NCBI GenBank assembly: GCA_012517855.1
Contig: JAAYUD010000074.1
Span: 1 to 40,700 of the forward strand
Length of the DNA stretch: 40,700 nt
Direction of reading: 5' to 3'
DNA from: Bacteroidales bacterium
GTDB lineage: Bacteria > Bacteroidota > Bacteroidia > Bacteroidales > Bacteroidaceae
Every line of letters starts with the position of its first letter. The first letter of the stretch is position 1. Below the pieces are notes generated by a model. It was not told the DNA's origin. It saw only the letters and a list, made by a program, of their open reading frames with translations, and searched no databases. The translations under genes were made by a program, and so were the position numbers. Below are positions 35,666 through 40,700 of this stretch, piece by piece.

Positions 35666-35721
35666 TAAAGTAGACAACTATAATTATAATATGGGTCTGG
35701 TAGAATGTAAATCAGTTGGTT

Positions 35722-36192
35722 ATGGAAGAATTTATGGATTGGATTATTGATGAGCATGGTCTTGCGGTCGATTTTCTTTCTTCTCGTGTGGCAAAAATGA
35801 CATTAAAGGCTATAATTTATCCTGATATAGAGAAGCTGTACAATTTCTTGTATGATGCGCAGATAGTGCGTTGCCCATTGCAAGAAGTGCTTGATTTTGA
35901 AGAGCGAATTCATTGTTCCTGTGTCATTCAAAAAGGATTGGACGATAAAAACGAGGGGGAGAGTATGAATTGCTCTATGGAATGTCTCAATCTTCTTTGT
36001 GACTTCGGTATATCCAATACTCACTCTTTGACGGAAGAAGAAACCAGTATCCTTTTTATTTCATCTATCGATCGCTCTTTCTTCTACAGACGTATGATGA
36101 AAAAGATAAAAAAGGCGGTCAAACAATATCCTGATTTACGTTTGTCTATTGTCTCCTTAACCAAAAAAAAGGGTTTATTGGATGTGGTATGA
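35722..36192 (+). CDS. Hypothetical cytoplasmic protein
   Basis: A 156-residue protein from the ATG at 35722; an in-frame TTG at 35716 is less likely. There is no signal peptide or membrane helix. The N-terminal two thirds are acidic and helical (MEEFMDWIIDEHGLAVDFLS), with several cysteines (HCSC, NCSMECLNLLC), and the last 40 residues are basic (YRRMMKKIKKAVKQYPDLR). The cysteines are not in a clear zinc- or cluster-binding spacing. I do not recognise the family. It follows the structured RNA region by about 60 nt and precedes transketolase by 277 bp. Codon use and frame integrity suggest a real gene. Confidence 0.65.
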   Translation: MEEFMDWIIDEHGLAVDFLSSRVAKMTLKAIIYPDIEKLYNFLYDAQIVRCPLQEVLDFEERIHCSCVIQKGLDDKNEGESMNCSMECLNLLCDFGISNTHSLTEEETSILFISSIDRSFFYRRMMKKIKKAVKQYPDLRLSIVSLTKKKGLLDVV

Positions 36193-36329
36193 AATGGTTG
36201 TTGATTGCTGTAGGTTTCTTCTATATACTATATTTTCGTTTTTTAATTATTTATTTCTTTTTGGTTAAAAACGAGTCTTTTTAGTCTGATAGTTTGATTT
36301 AAATATTTCTTTTTTCTTTCTTTTATGCC

Positions 36330-36348
36330 GCTCTTCTTCAAGAAGAGC
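36330..36348. repeat. Short perfect palindrome downstream of the orphan gene
   Basis: GCTCTTCTT at 36330-36338 and AAGAAGAGC at 36340-36348 are exact complements around a single base (a realistic hairpin has about 7 bp). No T-run follows, so a terminator role for the orphan gene is only possible. Confidence 0.4.
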
Positions 36349-36469
36349 ACCGTTTACTCCTTTAAATTTTGTAGTTTTTACTGCTTTTATTCGGTGTTTT
36401 AAAGAAATAGCCGTATCTTTACACACCCTAAAATTATTGTTAAGATAAAACCTTATAATTTTGAGAACA

Positions 36470-38479
36470 ATGAACGATAGTAAACTTATGAACCGAGCAG
36501 CTGATAATATCCGTATTTTGGCTGCTTCTATGGTAGAAAAGGCTAAATCCGGACATCCGGGTGGTGCTATGGGTGGCGCAGACTTTATCAATGTGCTTTA
36601 TTCTGAATTTTTGGTGTATGATCCGGAAAATCCTCAGTGGGAGGGTCGCGACCGCTTTTTCTTGGATCCCGGTCATATGTCGGCAATGCTCTATTCTACA
36701 TTGGCATTGACCGGTAAGTTTACGTTGGAAGAACTTCAACAGTTCAGACAGTGGGGAAGTCCTACTCCAGGGCATCCGGAAGTAAACGTGATGAGAGGAA
36801 TTGAAAATACTTCCGGTCCGTTAGGGCAAGGACATACTTTTGCTGTAGGTGCTGCGATTGCTGCCAAATTCTTAAAGGCACGTTTCGGAGAATGGATGAA
36901 TCAGACCATTTATGCTTATATCTCTGATGGGGGCGTTCAAGAAGAAATCTCTCAAGGAGCTGGTAGGGTAGCCGGTGCGTTGGGCTTGGACAATCTTATC
37001 ATGTTTTATGATTCAAATGATATTCAACTTTCTACCGAAACAAAAGACGTTACGATAGAAGATACTGCAAAGAAATACGAAGCATGGGGTTGGAAAGTTA
37101 TCTCTATCAATGGTAACAATCTTGATTCTATTCGTGCTGCTATCAAAGAGGCTCAGGCTGAAAAAGAACGTCCGACATTGATCGTAGGAAAAACGATTAT
37201 GGGCAAAGGTGCATTGAGAGCTGACGGTAGTAGCTTCGAGGCCGATTGTGCAACTCATGGTTCGCCATTGGGTGGCGATGCTTATATCAATACAATTAAA
37301 CATTTGGGAGGCAATCCTGAAAATCCATTTACAGTATTTCCAGAAGTGGCGGACCTCTATGCACGTCGTAAATCCGAATTGAAGGAAATCGTTGCAGAGC
37401 GCAAAGCTGCTAAAGCTCAGTGGGCAAGTTCGAATGCCGAACAAGCTGCCAAGATGGAACGTTTCTTCTCGGGTAAAGCTCCCATAATAGATTGGTCTGC
37501 TGTTCAGCAAAAGCCCGATTCTGCTACTCGTGCTGCTTCGGCTACGGTTCTTAGCGTATTGGCTTCGCAGGTAGAAAATATGATTGTTGCTTCAGCCGAT
37601 TTATCTAATTCCGATAAGACGGACGGTTTCTTGAAGAAGACGCATTCCTTTAAAAAAGGTGATTTTAGCGGTGCTTTTTTCCAAGCAGGAGTTTCGGAAT
37701 TGACGATGGCTTGTATTTGTATCGGAATGTCGCTTCATGGAGGTGTGATTCCGGCTTGCGGTACATTCTTTGTCTTCTCCGACTATATGAAACCTGCCGT
37801 GCGAATGGCAGCTTTAATGCAACAACCGGTCAAATTCATTTGGACGCATGATGCTTTCCGTGTCGGTGAAGATGGCCCTACTCATGAACCAGTAGAGCAA
37901 GAAGCTCAAATTCGCCTAATGGAGAAATTGAAGAATCATGAAGGACATAATTCGATGTTGGTGTTTCGTCCTGCGGATGCTGAAGAAACAACGGCTGCTT
38001 GGCGTCTGGCAATGGAGAATGTTTCGACTCCTACTGCGTTGATTCTTTCTCGTCAGAATATTGCAAATCTACCTGTCGGGAATGATTATTCGCAAGTAGC
38101 TAAGGGTGCTTATATTGTTGCCAATTCGGACGCCAATCCCGATGTCGTTTTGGTCGCTACCGGTTCAGAAGTATCTACGTTGGTTGCCGGTGCTGAGTTG
38201 TTGCGCAAAGACGGGCTGAAAGTTCGTATCGTATCTGCTCCTTCTGAAGGGCTCTTCCGTAGTCAGTCGGCCTCTTATCAAGAGTCGGTGCTACCGAAAG
38301 GAGCCAAAGTATTTGGTTTGACTGCCGGACTACCTGTTAACTTGCTTGGACTCGTCGGTACCAGTGGGAAAATTTGGGGACTTGAATCTTTTGGATTTTC
38401 TGCTCCTTATAAGGTCTTGGACGAAAAACTAGGCTTTACTCCAGATAATGTATACAAACAAGTAAAAGAAATGGTGTAA
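36470..38479 (+). CDS. tkt: Transketolase
   Basis: A thiamine-diphosphate enzyme that moves two-carbon ketol units between sugar phosphates in the non-oxidative pentose phosphate pathway. The 669-residue protein is full length. The N-terminal ThDP-binding domain has SGHPGGAMGGADF, then GPLGQGHTFAVGAA and YISDGGVQEE (the metal/ThDP region, here with SDGG rather than the more usual GDG). The middle pyrimidine-binding domain carries GEDGPTHEPVEQ. The C-terminal domain begins near VVLVATGSEVSTLVAG. The ATG at 36470 is preferred over an in-frame TTG at 36461. The stop overlaps the next start (TAATG), so it is translationally coupled to rpiB, another pentose-phosphate gene. A promoter near TATCTTTA at 36414-36421 is plausible but imperfect. 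Confidence 0.96.
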   Translation: MNDSKLMNRAADNIRILAASMVEKAKSGHPGGAMGGADFINVLYSEFLVYDPENPQWEGRDRFFLDPGHMSAMLYSTLALTGKFTLEELQQFRQWGSPTPGHPEVNVMRGIENTSGPLGQGHTFAVGAAIAAKFLKARFGEWMNQTIYAYISDGGVQEEISQGAGRVAGALGLDNLIMFYDSNDIQLSTETKDVTIEDTAKKYEAWGWKVISINGNNLDSIRAAIKEAQAEKERPTLIVGKTIMGKGALRADGSSFEADCATHGSPLGGDAYINTIKHLGGNPENPFTVFPEVADLYARRKSELKEIVAERKAAKAQWASSNAEQAAKMERFFSGKAPIIDWSAVQQKPDSATRAASATVLSVLASQVENMIVASADLSNSDKTDGFLKKTHSFKKGDFSGAFFQAGVSELTMACICIGMSLHGGVIPACGTFFVFSDYMKPAVRMAALMQQPVKFIWTHDAFRVGEDGPTHEPVEQEAQIRLMEKLKNHEGHNSMLVFRPADAEETTAAWRLAMENVSTPTALILSRQNIANLPVGNDYSQVAKGAYIVANSDANPDVVLVATGSEVSTLVAGAELLRKDGLKVRIVSAPSEGLFRSQSASYQESVLPKGAKVFGLTAGLPVNLLGLVGTSGKIWGLESFGFSAPYKVLDEKLGFTPDNVYKQVKEMV

Positions 38480-38913
38480 TGAAAGTTTTAGGACTGTGTT
38501 GTGATCATGCCGGTTTTGAACTTAAGCAGTTTGTAAAGCAATGGCTTGATGCTAAAAAACTTTTGTATAAGGATTTTGGTACTTATTCTTTGGATAGTTG
38601 CGATTATCCGGATTTTGCTCATCCGATGGCTTTGGCTATTGAGGCAGGAGAATGTTATGCTGGTGTTGCCATCTGCGGAACCGGAAACGGTATTGCTATA
38701 ACGCTGAATAAGCATCAAGGAATTCGGGCTGCATTGTGTTGGATTCCTGAAATATCCTATCTTGCGCGTCGACACAACAATGCCAATGTACTCGTGATGC
38801 CCGGTCGGTATATCACTAACGAAGTGGCAGAGAAAGTGCTTGCCGAATTCTTTAGTACTGACTTTGAAGGCGGACGACATCAACGTCGCATTGACAAGAT
38901 TCCCATAAAATAA
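38479..38913 (+). CDS. rpiB: Ribose-5-phosphate isomerase B
   Basis: A 144-residue RpiB/LacA/LacB-family isomerase interconverting ribose-5-phosphate and ribulose-5-phosphate. The active-site residues known from E. coli RpiB are in register: Asp9-His10 (CDHAGFELK), Cys66 in AICGTGNGIAI and His99 in LARRHNNANVL. Phosphate-binding arginines are present near the C-terminus (RHQRRIDKI). The start overlaps the transketolase stop by one base (TAATG), so the two are made together, supplying ribose phosphate and balancing pentose phosphates. A strong terminator follows at 38931-38968. Confidence 0.96.
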   Translation: MKVLGLCCDHAGFELKQFVKQWLDAKKLLYKDFGTYSLDSCDYPDFAHPMALAIEAGECYAGVAICGTGNGIAITLNKHQGIRAALCWIPEISYLARRHNNANVLVMPGRYITNEVAEKVLAEFFSTDFEGGRHQRRIDKIPIK

Positions 38914-38930
38914 CAGTTGTTTATTTTGCA

Positions 38931-38974
38931 AATAGAGCCGTCTGCCGATAAAGACAGACGGCTCTATTTTTAAT
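38931..38974 (+). terminator. Intrinsic terminator of the tkt-rpiB operon
   Basis: A perfect 14-bp stem (AATAGAGCCGTCTG at 38931-38944 and its complement at 38955-38968) with a 10-nt loop is followed by TTTTAA. It sits 18 bp beyond the rpiB stop. It may also serve the convergent nitroreductase gene, though the minus strand has only a short T-run. Confidence 0.93.
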
Positions 38975-39076
38975 TTGAAGAATGAAAAATTGATCCATAC
39001 AAAGAAATACATTGCTTGTTTCGATGGTAAATTTATTTTTTAGAAAATAGATCAATTGCTTTTACCGCATTATCAC

Positions 39077-39898
39077 TTATATCCATTTTACTTCTGCCTT
39101 TTTGCGATAGGGTGTTTTATAATAGTGATATTTCGGATACCCGATCATCATTGCAGAATGCACCGTGTGCGATTCGTCCAGTCCTATCATCTTTTTAATA
39201 TCCGGTGAATAGCGCAAAGCAATCATCAAATAGCCTGCCCAGCAACCTCCTAATTTGAAGGAAGGTAAAAGCAATTCTAATTGAGATGTCGCAATGATTG
39301 AATCGATAGCTCCGCCGGTATGGAGGGCGTCTGTGTATCCTATCACCAGATTCATGGCACTTCGGCAAATAATATCGTTGCCTTGTTCAAAAGCGTTGAC
39401 TAGTTTTTGGAAATTTAGATATTGAGCCAACTCAGCTTTTTGCTCAATCATTGTTTTCATCCAGTTGATTACGGCATTACTCAATTGACGGATAAAGTGA
39501 TGATCGCAAATCATGATCCATTTATTCTTTTGGAGATTAACGCCTGTGGGAGAGTAGCTGACAACTTCAAAAATCTTTTCGAGAACAGACTTGTCTATAG
39601 GTTTTGGTAAAAAGACTCTGATAGAACGTCGATTTCGGAAATATTCTGATAGATTCTCAGCATTTATTTCTTGTAGTTTATCTCGTTGAACCATTTTCAT
39701 TTGAGGCAATAAGTAGTGTCTTAATGCTTGTTTGCTACATACTGCCTCGCAATGGCCACAAAGTACGCATCGCTTTTCGTCTTCCTCTTTCATATAAGGA
39801 AAATTCTCTGCATCCAAACTAATTACTGATACAGGGCAAGTTGCAATGCAAACCCCGCATCGTTGACAGCTTTGGTGATTGATCGTTAAAATGTTCAT
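39077..39898 (-). CDS. Ferredoxin-nitroreductase fusion protein
   Basis: A 273-residue cytoplasmic oxidoreductase. The first 60 residues are a two-cluster ferredoxin domain: cysteines 11, 14, 17, 21 (CQRCGVCIATCP) and 44, 47, 50, 54 (CVLCGHCEAVC) should bind two [4Fe-4S] clusters. A nitroreductase-family FMN domain follows from about residue 85 (FRNRRSIRVFLPKPID, YSPTGVNLQKNKWIMI) to near the end. Such fusions are widespread in anaerobes and pass electrons from ferredoxin-type donors to flavin and then to quinone-like or nitroaromatic acceptors; the physiological substrate is usually unknown. It is a single gene, convergent with rpiB. The N-terminal Met directly precedes the first cluster, supporting the start. 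Confidence 0.93.
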   Translation of the reverse strand: MNILTINHQSCQRCGVCIATCPVSVISLDAENFPYMKEEDEKRCVLCGHCEAVCSKQALRHYLLPQMKMVQRDKLQEINAENLSEYFRNRRSIRVFLPKPIDKSVLEKIFEVVSYSPTGVNLQKNKWIMICDHHFIRQLSNAVINWMKTMIEQKAELAQYLNFQKLVNAFEQGNDIICRSAMNLVIGYTDALHTGGAIDSIIATSQLELLLPSFKLGGCWAGYLMIALRYSPDIKKMIGLDESHTVHSAMMIGYPKYHYYKTPYRKKAEVKWI

Positions 39899-40168
39899 TT
39901 CTTTTTACGTCTATTAAATTTGTATTTATAACTTTAAATTTGAATTTTGCACGCCAAATGGCTTATGATATGAGTTTATTTATTGCAAGCTATTGATACA
40001 TATTGTTCATGTCCAGCTGTGAATTAGTATCTTATTATGTTGTCGGCTATCAACAAAAATCAATACCACTCAAATTTATGAACTTTTTTTGATAGATATG
40101 CTTTTCCGTCGAGTAATTTTTAATTGCTTCTGAATGATTCAATTGCTTGTCTGACTTTTTAAGAGCTT

Positions 40169-40359
40169 ACTAGTAAAAGTCAGGGGACTAAACATTATGG
40201 CATTCGGGTACTTAGATCCGAGAAAGAGCTTGTATTTATATTAATAAGTTGCAAGAGAACGTGAAATATTTATCTGTTTTGCAGAAAAAAAGTCTATAAA
40301 CAGCCACATACATATTGTCTTTCTCCATGTAAATAGCAGGAGTGCTTACCCCATTGACA
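40169..40359 (-). repeat. Long inverted repeat, copy B
   Basis: This 191-bp sequence is the reverse complement of 22801-22990 at about 88% identity by hand count. On the minus strand one frame reads STPAIYMEKDNMYVAVY toward a stop at 40236-40238, the same position as in copy A. Sequence before the repeat in that frame is broken by stops. Either a decayed gene end or a noncoding repeat is possible. Confidence 0.88.
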
Positions 40360-40576
40360 TGGAAAGGAACTATGATACAACACTTTGCCTACAATCCATT
40401 TTTCAGAACGTATTTCAATGTGAACATTTCCAGACGTTCTGATACTTTCTTATCCAAACATCCGTTACGGCCCCTTGTAGGGCACTATTTTCACTATCGT
40501 TTCAGTACTCGAATGTAAGCCGAATAAAAGCAAAATGTAAATGCATGTAGCGCAAATCGTTGATATACAGCGATAA

Positions 40577-40654
40577 ATTCATAAGGACGAAAATAAATGT
40601 TTGTAAGTATAAACTTTTAGTTTCGTCCTTATGAATTTTTATGTTCGTCCTTAT
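40577..40654 (+). repeat. Hairpin with an extra direct repeat of TTCGTCCTTAT
   Basis: ATTCATAAGGACGAAA at 40577-40592 is the exact complement of 40621-40636 (16 bp, 28-nt loop). The motif TTCGTCCTTAT from the 3' arm (40622-40632) recurs at 40644-40654. No gene is attached within the window. It could be a terminator, a regulator-binding cluster or the edge of a repeat element whose rest lies beyond the window. Confidence 0.6.
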
Positions 40655-40700
40655 CATTTTTTCGAAAGCAAAGGTTCAAATTTTAGATCAATAAGTACCA

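Larger units (their letters stand above)
39899..40700. other. Right-edge region without a gene
   Basis: These 800 bp contain no credible complete gene. They hold copy B of the long inverted repeat (40169-40359) and a hairpin plus direct-repeat cluster (40577-40654). A 48-codon plus-strand frame from 40372 and several stop-broken minus-strand frames entering repeat B have no recognisable family. Confidence 0.55.

Noticed and set aside
22801-40359. Composite transposon bounded by the inverted repeats
   Set aside because: No transposase or integrase is present, the repeats differ by about 12%, and the segment contains housekeeping tkt-rpiB, so mobility as one unit is unlikely.
1-40700. CRISPR arrays, tRNA or rRNA genes, toxin-antitoxin or restriction systems
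   Set aside because: None was seen on reading. No regularly spaced repeats, no cloverleaf-like sequence noticed in the intergenic regions, and no matching protein families.

Overview
The window reads as chromosome of a Bacteroidales bacterium, probably gut-type (Bacteroides/Parabacteroides-like; genus not resolvable by eye). The evidence is two SusC/SusD-type TonB-dependent uptake loci, each headed by an ECF sigma factor and a FecR anti-sigma factor; many lipoprotein signals ending in a cysteine; modest GC content; and several upstream matches to the Bacteroidetes promoter box TAnnTTTG. No rRNA, tRNA, CRISPR array or intact transposase was seen.

Layout. 1-915: no convincing gene. 916-3252 (+): large MscS-type mechanosensitive channel. 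3366-3540 (-): collapsed remnant of a membrane acyltransferase gene. 3691-5154 (-): secreted thioredoxin-fold protein. 5785-15741 (+): uptake locus 1, made of ECF sigma, FecR, SusC, SusD, a DUF4843 lipoprotein, a PKD-like lipoprotein and a TlpA-like thioredoxin. Its composition resembles peptide-importing SusCD systems more than glycan systems. 15903-22471 (-): a compact seven-gene operon of DUF2147 protein, TolC-like outer-membrane protein, HlyD-like adaptor, MacB/FtsX-like permease, ABC ATPase, LytS-type histidine kinase and LytTR response regulator. A promoter box and a pair of identical direct repeats 21 nt apart, a LytTR-like geometry, precede it, and related palindromic elements lie at both ends. 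23037-34993 (-): uptake locus 2, made of ECF sigma, FecR, SusC, SusD, a DUF5018/DUF4623-like lipoprotein, a GHL10/YngK-type glycoside hydrolase with a C-terminal FN3-like domain, and a secreted six-hairpin-glycosidase-like protein. 35371-35670 (+): a strong promoter followed by a sequence that folds by eye into a very long rod, a candidate 6S-like RNA. 35722-36192: an orphan gene. 36470-38913 (+): transketolase and RpiB, translationally coupled, then a clear terminator. 39077-39898 (-): ferredoxin-nitroreductase fusion. 39899-40700: no gene, but repeats.

How the parts work together. Each uptake locus should sense its ligand at the SusC receptor, relay it through FecR to the sigma factor, and induce its own SusCD complex. 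The efflux operon should be switched by its own kinase/regulator pair. The transketolase/RpiB pair is core pentose-phosphate metabolism, so the right part of the window is ordinary chromosome.

The main unexplained structures are: the rod-like RNA near 35.5 kb; a roughly 190-bp sequence present twice in inverted orientation (22801-22990 and 40169-40359, about 88% identical by hand count) bracketing about 17 kb; the palindromic elements bracketing the efflux operon; and the acyltransferase gene remnant.
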